This document shows positions 50,260 through 58,446 of a stretch of 64,000 nucleotides of DNA, piece after piece. Positions within the stretch are counted from its first letter, which is position 1; each line of letters opens with the position of its first letter. The notes beneath the pieces were generated by a model. The model saw nothing but the letters and a program-made list of their open reading frames with translations. It made no database searches and was not told where the DNA came from. The position numbers and the translations under genes were made by a program. Origin of the DNA: Candidatus Rokuibacteriota bacterium (GTDB lineage: Bacteria > Methylomirabilota > Methylomirabilia > Rokubacteriales > CSP1-6); NCBI GenBank assembly GCA_030647435.1, contig JAUSJX010000006.1, positions 40,318-104,317 on the forward strand. The letters run 5' to 3'.

Positions 50260-51891
50260 ATGCCGACGTTCCAGACACGACTGACCCCGGCGCTGATCGA
50301 GCGCTACACGCGCTCCGGTCACTGGGGCACGGAGACGTTCTCGTTGGTCCTCGCGCGGCGGGCGGAGGGCCATCCCGACCGCGTGGCGATCGTCGACCGC
50401 GGGGAGCGCGTGAGGTACGGCGAGCTGCGCGCGCGCGTGGACCGTGTAGCGGCCGGGTTCCAGGCACTGGGGATCGGGGCGGGCGACGTCGTGACGATCC
50501 AGCTCCCGAACTGGGCGGCGTTCGCCTACGTGTTCTTCGCGTGCGAGCGGATCGGCGCGGTGGCGAACCAGATCGGCCCCGACTTCCGGAGCCGCGAAGT
50601 CGAATACATCCTGAGGTTCTCCGAGAGCCGCGCGTTCGTGTGCCCGGCCTCGTTCAAGAACTTCGACTACGTGGCGATGATTCAGGAGCTGAGGCCGCAG
50701 CTTCCGGACCTGACGTCGGTGCTCGTGCTCGGCGGCGATCGCACGGAGGGCAGCGTCGCCCTCGATCCGATCATCGACGGCACCCGCACGCTGCCGCCGC
50801 TCGTGCCGCGCACCATGAGCGCCAACGACGTCATGCGGACGGCGTTCACCTCGGGCACGACCGGCAATCCCAAGGGCGTGACGCACAGCTTCAACACCAC
50901 GCTCCCCGCGTGCCGGATCCTGAACGACGCGATGGAGGTGACAGGAGACGAGGTCTTTCTCGTCTACCTGCCGCTCGGCCTCAACTGGGGCTACCTCACG
51001 CTGCTCCAGTCGATCATGGTGGGAGCGCGTGCCGTGCTGCTCGACCGCTTCAGCGGCCGCGCCGCGCTCGAGCTCATCGAGCGCGAGCGGGTGACGTTCA
51101 TCCCCAGCGCGCCGGCGTCGATCATCGCGATGCTGAACGATCCCGAGCTGGACCGCTTCGACCTGCGCTCGCTGCGCGTCGTGATCACGGGCGGCGCGTC
51201 GTGTCCCGTGGAGACGATCCGCGCCTATCGCAGGCGCTTCCCCGGCCACCTCATCGAGCTCTACGGGATGCTGGAGACGGGCTTTCACACCTTCACGCGT
51301 TTCACCGACGATCCCGAAGCGGTGGCCGGCTCGATCGGGCGCGTCGCGAAAGGGATGGGGCTCCGCATCATCGACGGCGACGGGCGCGACGTGCCGACGG
51401 GCGGGGAAGGCGAGATCGCGGCCGAGGGCCCATCGGTCCACCTCGGCTATCACAAGAACCCCGCCGCAAACGCCGAGCTCTTCACCGCCGACGGCTGGTT
51501 CCGCACCGGCGACCTCGGCCGGATCGATCCCGCCGGCAACGTGCGGATCGTGGGCCGACTCAAGGAGATGATCAACCGCGGCGGCAAGAAGTTCTTCCCG
51601 CGCGAGATCGAGGAGATCCTCTACACGCATCCCAAGGTCCTGCACGCCGCGATCGTCGGCGTGCCGGACCCGCGGCTCGGCGAGCGCAACTGCCTCTGCC
51701 TGATCCCGCGCGCGGGCGCGTCGCTCTCGCTGGAAGAAGCGCTGAAATTCCTCGGCGACTCCGTGGCGACCTACAAGCTGCCCGAGGAGCTCGAGCTCTT
51801 CGAGGAGTTTCCGTTCACGGCGACGGGGAAGATCCAGCGCCACGCGCTCACGCGCCAGGTGCTCGCGCGGCGCGAGGGAGGGACGCGGTGA
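50260..51891 (+). CDS. AMP-dependent acyl-CoA synthetase/ligase
   Basis: A 543-residue adenylate-forming enzyme that activates a carboxylic acid to its CoA ester. Motifs: P-loop FTSGTTGNPKGVTHSF (~residue 205), LYGMLETGFHTF, the hinge region GWFRTGDLGRIDPAGN, GRLKEMINRGGKKFFPREIE and the catalytic Lys in TATGKIQRHAL (~527). AGGAGG precedes ATG 50260. Its place behind the Liv transporter suggests it activates the imported acid. Similar enzymes act on cyclohexane carboxylate or aromatic acids. Confidence 0.94.
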   Translation: MPTFQTRLTPALIERYTRSGHWGTETFSLVLARRAEGHPDRVAIVDRGERVRYGELRARVDRVAAGFQALGIGAGDVVTIQLPNWAAFAYVFFACERIGAVANQIGPDFRSREVEYILRFSESRAFVCPASFKNFDYVAMIQELRPQLPDLTSVLVLGGDRTEGSVALDPIIDGTRTLPPLVPRTMSANDVMRTAFTSGTTGNPKGVTHSFNTTLPACRILNDAMEVTGDEVFLVYLPLGLNWGYLTLLQSIMVGARAVLLDRFSGRAALELIERERVTFIPSAPASIIAMLNDPELDRFDLRSLRVVITGGASCPVETIRAYRRRFPGHLIELYGMLETGFHTFTRFTDDPEAVAGSIGRVAKGMGLRIIDGDGRDVPTGGEGEIAAEGPSVHLGYHKNPAANAELFTADGWFRTGDLGRIDPAGNVRIVGRLKEMINRGGKKFFPREIEEILYTHPKVLHAAIVGVPDPRLGERNCLCLIPRAGASLSLEEALKFLGDSVATYKLPEELELFEEFPFTATGKIQRHALTRQVLARREGGTR

Positions 51892-52745
51892 TCTTCGACG
51901 TCCACTCCCACTGGGGCACCACGCGCGGCTATCCCTTCCAGACCCCGGAGGAGCTCGCGCAGCAGGAGAAGGTCTTCAAGTCGAAGCCGCGCTACCACAC
52001 CGAGCAGGAGATGGCGGATCACTTCCGCGCGCACGAGGCGCGCGTGATCCTCGACCTCGGCGTGCGCGAGCCGGCGCCCGCTGCGGAGGTGACCGCGCTG
52101 CACGACTACGCGTTTGCGACGCAGCAGCAGCACCCCGACGCGATCTTCGGCAACTGGCTCCACGTCGATCCGCGCGCGGGGAGGGACGCGGTTGCGGAGC
52201 TGGATCGCTGCCTGCGCGTGGGCAAAGGCTTCGTCGGCCTCGGGGTGCCCGGCGCCGGCTTCAACGTCCCCGCGAACGATCCGAGTTACGCGCCGCTCTA
52301 CCGGCTCTGTATCGACGCCGGCGTGCCGGCGCTGATCATGGTGGGCTACACGGGCCTCGGCGCGGGGCGGCCCGGCGGCGCCGGCGTGCGCCTCGACGCG
52401 AGCCACCCGCGCCATCTCGACGACGTGGCGGCGACCTATCCGGATCTCAAGATCGTCGCTTCGCGCCCGGCGTGGCCGTGGCAGACGGAGATGATCGCGA
52501 TCCTGCTGCACAAGCCAAACGTGGTGTACGAGGTGCACGGCTGGTCGCCGCGCTACTTCACGGCCGATCTCAAGGCCGAGATCCGCGGCCGCCTCCAGGA
52601 CCGCGTGATGTTCGGCGCCGACTATCCGCTGATCGGCTACGAGCGCCTCGTCAGCGACTGGCAGAAGGAAGGCTACAGCGAGGAGATCTTGCAGAAGGTG
52701 TTCTGGCGCAACGCGGAAGCGTACTTTGCCGGGATGGCGCGCTGA
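51888..52745 (+). CDS. amidohydrolase-family (amidohydrolase 2) protein
   Basis: A 285-residue metal-dependent hydrolase/decarboxylase-type TIM barrel. It begins VIFDVHSHWGTTRG (metal-binding HSH), with VILDLGVREPAPAAEV, DPSYAPLYRLCIDAGVPALI and the late FGADYPLIGYERL. Typical amidohydrolase-2 proteins have HxH at the start, a central His and a late Asp; the central motif here reads KIVASRPAWPWQTE where KIVxxHxGxPW is usual, so the third His is replaced. The GTG start overlaps the synthetase stop, and the stop overlaps the SDR start (TGATG). Confidence 0.88.
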   Translation: MIFDVHSHWGTTRGYPFQTPEELAQQEKVFKSKPRYHTEQEMADHFRAHEARVILDLGVREPAPAAEVTALHDYAFATQQQHPDAIFGNWLHVDPRAGRDAVAELDRCLRVGKGFVGLGVPGAGFNVPANDPSYAPLYRLCIDAGVPALIMVGYTGLGAGRPGGAGVRLDASHPRHLDDVAATYPDLKIVASRPAWPWQTEMIAILLHKPNVVYEVHGWSPRYFTADLKAEIRGRLQDRVMFGADYPLIGYERLVSDWQKEGYSEEILQKVFWRNAEAYFAGMAR

Positions 52746-53536
52746 TGGACCTGGGGCTCAAGGGTCGCGTGGCGATCGTGGGCGGCGCGAGCGCGGGCAT
52801 CGGCTACGGGATCGCGGAGACGCTCGCCGCCGAGGGCGCGCGCGTGGTGATCACCGCGCGGCGTAAGCCGGCGCTCTCGCAGGCGGCGGCGCGCATCGCC
52901 GAGAAGACTGGCGCCGAGGTGCACGCGGTGCCCGCGGACGTGCGCAAGGCAGAGGACGGCGTGCGCGTGGTGGAGGAGACGGTGCGCCGCTTCGGCACCG
53001 TGCACGTGCTCGTCAACAACGACGGCGCCCCTCCGATCGGCGCGCTGTCGGACTTCGACGACGTGGCGTGGGGCAAGGCGGTGGAGCAAAATCTCATGAG
53101 CGTGGTGCGCCTGGTCCGGCTCGTCACGCCGCACATGCGCGCGGCGGGCGGCGGCAGCATCCTGAACATGACCGGCTTGTCGGTGGTCCAGCCCATGCGC
53201 GGCTTCGGCCTCTCCGTTGCCACCTGGGCCGGGTTGATCGGGTTCGCGAAGACGATGTCGCTCGAGCTGGCGCCCGACCGCATCACGATCAACACGATCT
53301 GCCCGGGCTTCATCGACACCACCCGGCTCGACAAGGTGTTCCGCCAGCAGGCGGAAGCGGAGGGCCGGCCGTTCGACGCGTTCATCGCGGACCTCGCGCG
53401 CTCGATCCCGCTCGGGCGCCTCGGCACGCCCGACGACATCGCGGCGATGGTGGCGCTGCTCGTGTCGCCGCGCGGATCGTTCGTCACCGGCACCACCATC
53501 CAAGTGGACGGCGGGTCGCGCAGCAGCCTGCTGTAG
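52745..53536 (+). CDS. short-chain dehydrogenase/reductase-family protein with altered active site
   Basis: A 263-residue Rossmann protein. It keeps the cofactor loop GGASAGIGYGIAETL, acidic DVRKAED, the family region VNNDGAPPIGAL (NNDG in place of NNAG), the Ser-containing ILNMTGLSVVQP and the C-terminal PGFIDTTRLDKV. The canonical YxxxK is gone: the aligned stretch reads GFGLSVATWAGLIGFAK, with Ser at the Tyr position and Trp at the Lys position. It may bind NAD(P) without classical catalysis. It is the last gene of the liv operon. Confidence 0.9.
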   Translation: MDLGLKGRVAIVGGASAGIGYGIAETLAAEGARVVITARRKPALSQAAARIAEKTGAEVHAVPADVRKAEDGVRVVEETVRRFGTVHVLVNNDGAPPIGALSDFDDVAWGKAVEQNLMSVVRLVRLVTPHMRAAGGGSILNMTGLSVVQPMRGFGLSVATWAGLIGFAKTMSLELAPDRITINTICPGFIDTTRLDKVFRQQAEAEGRPFDAFIADLARSIPLGRLGTPDDIAAMVALLVSPRGSFVTGTTIQVDGGSRSSLL

Positions 53537-53577
53537 CGGCCGGCACGAGTTTGTCGCTGCCTGCTACCATGGCCGGC

Positions 53578-53661
53578 ATGACACCTCCTACCACTGCCGC
53601 CATCACGCCGTCGAAGCTCATGGGCGCCGAGGTCAAGCGCAAGGAAGACCCGCGCATGATC
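53578..53661 (+). pseudogene. N-terminal stub of a CoxL/XdhA-type molybdenum hydroxylase large subunit
   Basis: From ATG 53578 the frame reads TPSKLMGAEVKRKEDPRMI, the typical start of CO/xanthine dehydrogenase large subunits, in which TG...YxDD follows. After 28 codons the family sequence stops and the same frame runs into an IS91 transposase tail. The gene was cut by an IS91-related event. Confidence 0.7.
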
Positions 53662-53679
53662 CATCGTGCTGCTGCTCCG

Positions 53680-54050
53680 CATGCCCGCTGGCGCTCACAG
53701 GTCGTCGGCTACGGCCGCACGGTGGCCGGAGAATCAGACGCCGGCCAAGGCGACGGCGGCCCGCGCAACGCCGGGGGCCCACGCCCCCCGCGCTCCTGGG
53801 CCTTGGCCGCGCTGGTGCACGGGGCGTTCGCGCTCGACCTGCTGGCCTGCCCGCGCTGTGGTGGTCGCCTGCGTCTGATCGCCGCCGCGCACGACCCCGG
53901 TGTCGTGGGCGCGGTCCTCGCCCACCTTGGGCTGGCGCCGGCCTCAGACCCCCCCGGACCGGCCGCGCCCCAGCCCGAACACCCCCGCCGCGGCCCCCGG
54001 GTAACCACCGCCCGGGGGCCAGGCGGGCCTCTCACGGTCCGCTCAGAGTC
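53680..54050 (+). pseudogene. IS91-family transposase C-terminal fragment
   Basis: The frame reads HARWRSQVVGYGRTV, SWALAALVHGAFALDLLACP, RCGGRLRLIAAAHDPGVVGA and VLAHLGLAP, the C-terminal zinc-containing part of the IS91/ISCR-type transposase, similar to 62901-63878 and 7436-7947. The N-terminal HUH domain is absent. It is fused in frame to the CoxL-type stub. Confidence 0.8.
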
Positions 54051-54332
54051 CTCCTCGATCGACGGCGACTGCGCCAGGGCAGCCGTCTGCGCCGCTCACG
54101 CGGCCCCGCGTGGGTCCCGACGGGCGCATCTTCGACGACGGCAGCGAGATCCTGAACTCGGCGGCGCTGCGTTCTACCTGCTGGCGCCCCAGCGGACACC
54201 GACCGGCCGCTGGCTCACCCAAGCATCGCCCGGTACTCCGCCAGGCTCCGCAACCGAGTGCCATTCTCGTACTGGGGAGATGCACCTGTCTTTGGATGGT
54301 CCTCGAAGCGCCCAGTGGCTGCATTCCTGTAT
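54051..54332. other. intergenic region after the IS91 fragment
   Basis: About 280 bp with no supported gene and no clear element end. It separates the IS91 tail (plus) from the convergent antiporter gene (minus). Confidence 0.35.
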
Positions 54333-55505
54333 TCACTCGCGCCGACGCCTCGCCTTCTTCTCGCGGTAGAGAGCCTTCAGAGCTGGGGGAGCCGCGAACG
54401 TCGTGAGAATCACCACGACAACGAGTGCCGAGTACAGGTCCTGAGCGATCACTCCCGCCGACAGACCGGCCCCGGCGAAAATCAGACCGACTTCGCCGCG
54501 GGGCACCATGCCCACCCCAACCACCCATCGACGCACGGCTTTCTGGTAGACCGCAAGGCCGGCTGCCAGTTTCGAGGCGACTGCGACGGCGGTCAGGAGC
54601 ATCGCGATACCGAACTGCGCGTGCTCCGCGAACGGGTTCAGCATCCCGGGCTGGACCTTCATCCCCACGCTGACGAAGAAGATCGGGACGAAAAGGTCAG
54701 CGACCGGCTTGATGCGATCCTCGATGTGTTCGCGCCGCTCAGTCGTCGCCAAGACCAGCCCGGCGGCGAACGCCCCAATGATCGTCGCCAGACCGACCAG
54801 GTCCGCGAGCGCGGCAAGCGCCACCGCGAAGACGACCGAGTAGACGATCAGGGTGCCCCGCGCCTTCATCCGTCCTATCCAACCGATGATGATCGGGGCC
54901 AGGCGAATCCCAACCAGGATCGCGACCACCAGGAAGACGACAGCCTTCCCGGTGAGCAGGCCGACGGCGGCAAAGGACACCCCTCCGGTCTGCGCGATCC
55001 CGGTGACGACGGCCAGGATGATCAAGCCCAGGATGTCATCCACGACCGCCGCCCCGAGCACCACCCTGGCGGCGGCGTCCTGCAGACACCCGAGATCAGC
55101 GAACACACGAGCCGTGATACCCACGCTGGTGGCGGTGAGCGTCGCGCCGACGAAGACGGCCAGGAGCGCCGAGTGGCCGAACCAGCGCATGACGCCGAAG
55201 CCGAGGGCCAACGGCAGTGCCACTCCGACCACTGCAACAAGCGTCGCTTGGGCGCCAGCCCGCAGCAACTGGTTGAGGTCCGATTCCAACCCAACCTCGA
55301 ACAGGAGGATGAGGACGCCGAGTTCGGCCAGCGCGTGCAGAGCGTCCGACTCGTGCACGAGTCCGAGGCCCCCAGGCCCGATGAGCACCCCGGCAAGCAG
55401 TTCGCCAAGGACGGCTGTCTGGCCGATGCGCTCCATCCCCTCGCCGGCCACCTTGGCCGCAACCCACACGAGGACGAGGCCCACCAACAGCTCGCGGAAC
55501 TCCAT
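54333..55505 (-). CDS. CPA2-family monovalent cation:proton antiporter
   Basis: The 390-residue membrane protein has ~12-13 helices with LVGLVLVWVAAKVAGEGMER, GQTAVLGELLAGVLIGPGGL and LFEVGLESDLNQLL, the ion-binding pair near TATSVGITARVF and GAAVVDDILGLIIL (DD motif), and PRGEVGLIFAGAG. It exchanges Na+ or K+ for H+. The usual C-terminal RCK/TrkA-N domain is missing; the protein ends KALYREKKARRRRE. Regulation might come from a neighbouring protein. It lies downstream of two small genes on the same strand. Confidence 0.93.
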   Translation of the reverse strand: MEFRELLVGLVLVWVAAKVAGEGMERIGQTAVLGELLAGVLIGPGGLGLVHESDALHALAELGVLILLFEVGLESDLNQLLRAGAQATLVAVVGVALPLALGFGVMRWFGHSALLAVFVGATLTATSVGITARVFADLGCLQDAAARVVLGAAVVDDILGLIILAVVTGIAQTGGVSFAAVGLLTGKAVVFLVVAILVGIRLAPIIIGWIGRMKARGTLIVYSVVFAVALAALADLVGLATIIGAFAAGLVLATTERREHIEDRIKPVADLFVPIFFVSVGMKVQPGMLNPFAEHAQFGIAMLLTAVAVASKLAAGLAVYQKAVRRWVVGVGMVPRGEVGLIFAGAGLSAGVIAQDLYSALVVVVILTTFAAPPALKALYREKKARRRRE

Positions 55506-55529
55506 CGCTGGGCTCCTCTTGCCGCTGCC

Positions 55530-55874
55530 CTATCGGATCGACATCAGCGCGGCACAGGTGGCCTTCACTTCAGCGACCGACGTGCAGCTCCTGACGTGCG
55601 CCACGAAAGCCCCCAGGGCCGTCGCCTCGGCGCTTCCCGGCCGGGCATCGCGGGTCAGGTGACTGAGCGCGGCCCTGCCCTCGGGGCCGTCCAGGTCACA
55701 GGTAAAGATGCGGTCGGAACTAAAGCCCAGGAACTTCAAGGCATCTATCGTGACCCTACCGTCTTTGAAGCCACTCCCCTCGTGATTCACCAGGATCTTC
55801 TCCCCGCTGTCGAGAGTGATCTGGCAGTACGCGCCAGCCTTGGGATCGGTGACGAACCGTCCGACTTTGGCCAT
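55530..55874 (-). CDS. hypothetical protein upstream of the antiporter
   Basis: A 114-residue soluble protein, MAKVGRFVTDPKAGAYCQIT followed by LDSGEKILVNHEGSGFKDGR and FLGFSSDRIFTCDLDGPEG, with a helical C-terminus containing two cysteines. The N-terminal half looks like a small beta barrel. CAGGAGGCGACT precedes the ATG. It is 24 bp from the antiporter start and probably cotranscribed. I do not recognise the family. Confidence 0.75.
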   Translation of the reverse strand: MAKVGRFVTDPKAGAYCQITLDSGEKILVNHEGSGFKDGRVTIDALKFLGFSSDRIFTCDLDGPEGRAALSHLTRDARPGSAEATALGAFVAHVRSCTSVAEVKATCAALMSIR

Positions 55875-55909
55875 AGTCGCCTCCTGTGACCGTGTGCGAT
55901 GTGGTGGAT

Positions 55910-55999
55910 TCAGGAGAGGAGCTTGGCGATGGCGATGAGCACCCAGGCGATCAACAGCATCACCACGCTGATGGTGACGCCTTCGTAACCTTCTTTCAT
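55910..55999 (-). CDS. 29-residue single-helix membrane protein
   Basis: ATG 55999, preceded by GGAGGGCGAGCC, opens a frame encoding MKEGYEGVTISVVMLLIAWV followed by LIAIAKLLS and a TGA at 55910. It is almost entirely one hydrophobic helix with a charged N-terminus. Its place at the head of the group with the 114-residue protein and the antiporter suggests a small partner of the transporter. Confidence 0.6.
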   Translation of the reverse strand: MKEGYEGVTISVVMLLIAWVLIAIAKLLS

Positions 56000-56086
56000 G
56001 GCTCGCCCTCCGCGAGACGCGACCGTGAGATGGACGGAGCGGCCCCCAAGAGCGGGGCCGTCGGGAATCAACTGAGCGGAGGGGGC

Positions 56087-56407
56087 TTAGTGAGGGTCTT
56101 CGGAGGGTGGAGCCGGATCGAGGGTCGCCCGTGGCAGCCGGTTCAGTGCTGGGTGACCAAGAACCGCGACCGTGCTATTCGTTGCCGAGCGATCCCTGAG
56201 ATCGATAGGGGGCTGCGACACGCCGATCGACTCTCTGGCCAGCGCTGGCAGCACAGAGAGCTCGACCTTGCCCTGACCGGCGCGGCCACTATTGATCTCA
56301 ACTGAATCGGCGGATTCGAACACGAAGGCGCCCGGTATCGTGGGCACCGAAAGGTCAAGCGTGACGTAGAGGAGAATGGCCAAGAGCATTCCGCGACGAG
56401 ACTTCAT
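56087..56407 (-). CDS. small secreted or membrane-anchored hypothetical protein
   Basis: A 106-residue protein with a hydrophobic N-terminus (RRGMLLAILLYVTLDLSVP), then GAFVFESADSVEI and a Pro/Arg-rich, probably disordered tail. The N-terminus looks like a signal peptide or anchor, with the rest outside the cytoplasm. There is no known domain. It stands ~90 bp upstream of the 29-residue gene on the same strand. Confidence 0.55.
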   Translation of the reverse strand: MKSRRGMLLAILLYVTLDLSVPTIPGAFVFESADSVEINSGRAGQGKVELSVLPALARESIGVSQPPIDLRDRSATNSTVAVLGHPALNRLPRATLDPAPPSEDPH

Positions 56408-56788
56408 GCGCGGATTCTACCCGATGGGACGACGATCTTCCAATGGTTTGAGTGGGCGTGTTTGGTCAAGTTACTCTGGGTCAAGCTGCTTCGCGGCGTC
56501 CCCGAACGACCTGACTGACGCGTCACCGGGCCTCGCCCAACTCCGGGAAGGTAGGGATGCAGGGATTGCGATTGACGGCGCAGTCGGATGAGCCGCGTCA
56601 GATGAGCCGCGTCAGGTTGACTCGTCAGGCGCGGTCTGACAGGATTGGCGCGAGATTCCACGGTTCATCCGCGCTGTGACAAGGTCGCCGTGGGCGGCCG
56701 TGTCCGAGAACAGATTTTGTCTACGTTCTACGCTCTGACCTGCGTGGCTGAGGTGAAGAAGGCGGGCGAGTTCGTGAGAAGGTGAGGG
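56408..56788. other. regulatory gap upstream of the EamA gene
   Basis: A 381-bp region with no gene seen. It contains the TTGACT-N17-CAGGAT element and short GATGAGCCGCGTCA repeats (56588-56613) just before it. Confidence 0.45.
56617..56645 (+). promoter_or_regulatory. candidate promoter TTGACT-N17-CAGGAT
   Basis: TTGACT (56617-56622), 17 bp, CAGGAT (56640-56645), followed by TGGCGCGAGA and, 17 bp later, CTGTGACAAGG. The downstream CTGYGACAAGG also occurs after the 9334 element. It precedes the EamA transporter by ~140 bp. Confidence 0.55.
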
Positions 56789-57754
56789 ATGCGACGGGAC
56801 AGAAGCTGGACCCGCCTGCTGGCCATCGGTGAGGCGCTGCTTGTCAGCGCCATCTGGGCATCCTCCTTCGTCATCATCAAGGTCGGGTTGGCCCACATGG
56901 CGCCGCTGACCCTGGCGGGCGTGCGCTATTTCGCCGCCTTCCTGCTGCTCCTCCCGGCGATGGCCCTGAACGGCGGCCTCACACGAAACTCCGCCCGCGG
57001 CTACTGGTGTCAGCTGTTTCTGATGGGGCTCTGCGCCTACCCTTTGAGTAACGGTGCGCTCTTCTGGGGGCTCCAGTACGTGACGGCGACCACTGGCGCC
57101 TTCCTGTTCAGCCTGCTCCCGCTGCCGGGCTTGTTCCTCGCTCTGGTCTGGCTGCGCGAGGTTCCCACTCGGCTGCAGGTCGTTGGACTCGCAGTCACCC
57201 TGGCAGGCAGTGCCCTCTTCTTTTCGCCGGGCCTGAGCGCGGGGAATCCGCTGGCACTGGCGGTGATCAGCCTCGGCGTCCTCGCGTTCGCCGTTTTCGT
57301 CGTCCTCAGCCGCGCTCTTGCTCGGGCGGGGCACGTGCCCACGGTGCCCTTGACCGCCCTTCCGTTGGGATTTGGAGGGGGCCTGCTCCTTCTGGTCGCC
57401 CTGCCGCTGGAGCGACCGGCATCGCCGTCTCTCGAAGGCTGGGTGGTCGTCCTCTGGCTGGCGGCGGTCAATACCGCGCTCGCCTACGTCCTCTACAACC
57501 ATTGCATCCGGATCCTCACCGCCCTGGAGTCGAACGTGCTGCTGAGCCTCTCTCCGCTGGGGACGGCGCTGCTCGCGAGCCTCTTCCTGGGGGAACAGCT
57601 GGCGGTGCTGCAGGTGACAGGCCTGGTGGTCGCCGTCCTGGGAGTCCTTCTTGTGCAGTGGAAATCCGCGCCACCTCCGTCTTCGCCACAGGCGGCGGAC
57701 TGCTCCGCAAGCGGCCCCTCTGGCCGTTTCGCGCCGACGGAATCGAAACCGTAG
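56789..57754 (+). CDS. EamA/DMT-family transporter
   Basis: A 321-residue membrane protein with ten hydrophobic helices in two EamA repeats: ALLVSAIWASSFVIIKVGLA and LTLAGVRYFAAFLLLLPAMA in the first, VNTALAYVLYNHCIRILTAL and LSPLGTALLASLFLGEQLAV in the second. Members export amino acids or other metabolites. GAGAAGGTGAGGG precedes the ATG. It is monocistronic. Confidence 0.93.
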   Translation: MRRDRSWTRLLAIGEALLVSAIWASSFVIIKVGLAHMAPLTLAGVRYFAAFLLLLPAMALNGGLTRNSARGYWCQLFLMGLCAYPLSNGALFWGLQYVTATTGAFLFSLLPLPGLFLALVWLREVPTRLQVVGLAVTLAGSALFFSPGLSAGNPLALAVISLGVLAFAVFVVLSRALARAGHVPTVPLTALPLGFGGGLLLLVALPLERPASPSLEGWVVVLWLAAVNTALAYVLYNHCIRILTALESNVLLSLSPLGTALLASLFLGEQLAVLQVTGLVVAVLGVLLVQWKSAPPPSSPQAADCSASGPSGRFAPTESKP

Positions 57755-57859
57755 CCCCGATTCATACCGTCGAGCCGTCTCGCGCCCATGTAATGCGTAG
57801 TCAAGAGTGGAACCCCGGTGAACGTTGTGGACGGTGAGTGAAATGACGTTCGACATGGT

Positions 57860-58215
57860 TCAGGCGGCCGGGAGAACGGCGGCGAGGTTTTCAGCTAGCG
57901 TCCGGTCGTGGAGGGCCATCAAGAAGCGAAGGCAGTTGTAGACCTGCACCCAGTCCCAGACCGCCTGCACCGCGCCGGGCTCGCGGTCAGAGGTGGGTGG
58001 AGGGGCGCTGCTGCGCGAACGGGGGCCGCCGCCGTCTGGCAGGGGCAGCCTCCACAGAACAACTGAGCTGCGGGTTACGTGAGGGCGGCCGTCGCGGGTG
58101 GGGCGGGGCCGGGCGGCGCGGGCACGGTGGGCGAGGATGGCCTGCATGGCAAGGGGATCTTGCACGGTGGCGATGACGCGCAGATGGCCATCAGACGAGG
58201 TGCCGTTCATCGAGA
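57860..58215 (-). pseudogene. degraded transposase-like fragment (IS91-type tail plus unknown end)
   Basis: The minus strand reads HLRVIATVQDPLAMQAILAH, matching the RLIATxxDPxVxxxILAHL block of the IS91 transposases here. It then runs through low-complexity sequence to WDWVQVYNCLRFLMALHD and a stop at 57860. The last part may come from another element. The upstream part is missing. Confidence 0.45.
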
Positions 58216-58287
58216 CCATCCCCATGGAGTCGGTCTCGCCGCGGAATGCCCTGGGTGTGAAAAGCGTGGGGGAGGGCGGCGCCCGGG

Positions 58288-58446
58288 TCAGTCCGACGGC
58301 GGCCGCTGGCCGCCGGGCTCTTGGAAGAGATTCGACGTGCGCGAGCCCAGCTCCCTGCAACGCCGGCCACCGCAAAAAGCGAGGTCCCAGATCACGAAGA
58401 GGGCCATGAGCCCGCCAAACAGAAGCAGCAAGCTCAGCCAGGTCAT
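58288..58446 (-). CDS. 52-residue membrane protein with CGGRRC
   Basis: ATG 58446 follows GGGAGGATCC (about 8 bp spacing). The peptide starts MTWLSLLLLFGGLMALFVIW then DLAFCGGRRCRELG, one membrane helix followed by a paired-cysteine basic motif. The tail is polar. The family is unknown, and a redox or metal role is only a guess. Confidence 0.4.
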   Translation of the reverse strand: MTWLSLLLLFGGLMALFVIWDLAFCGGRRCRELGSRTSNLFQEPGGQRPPSD

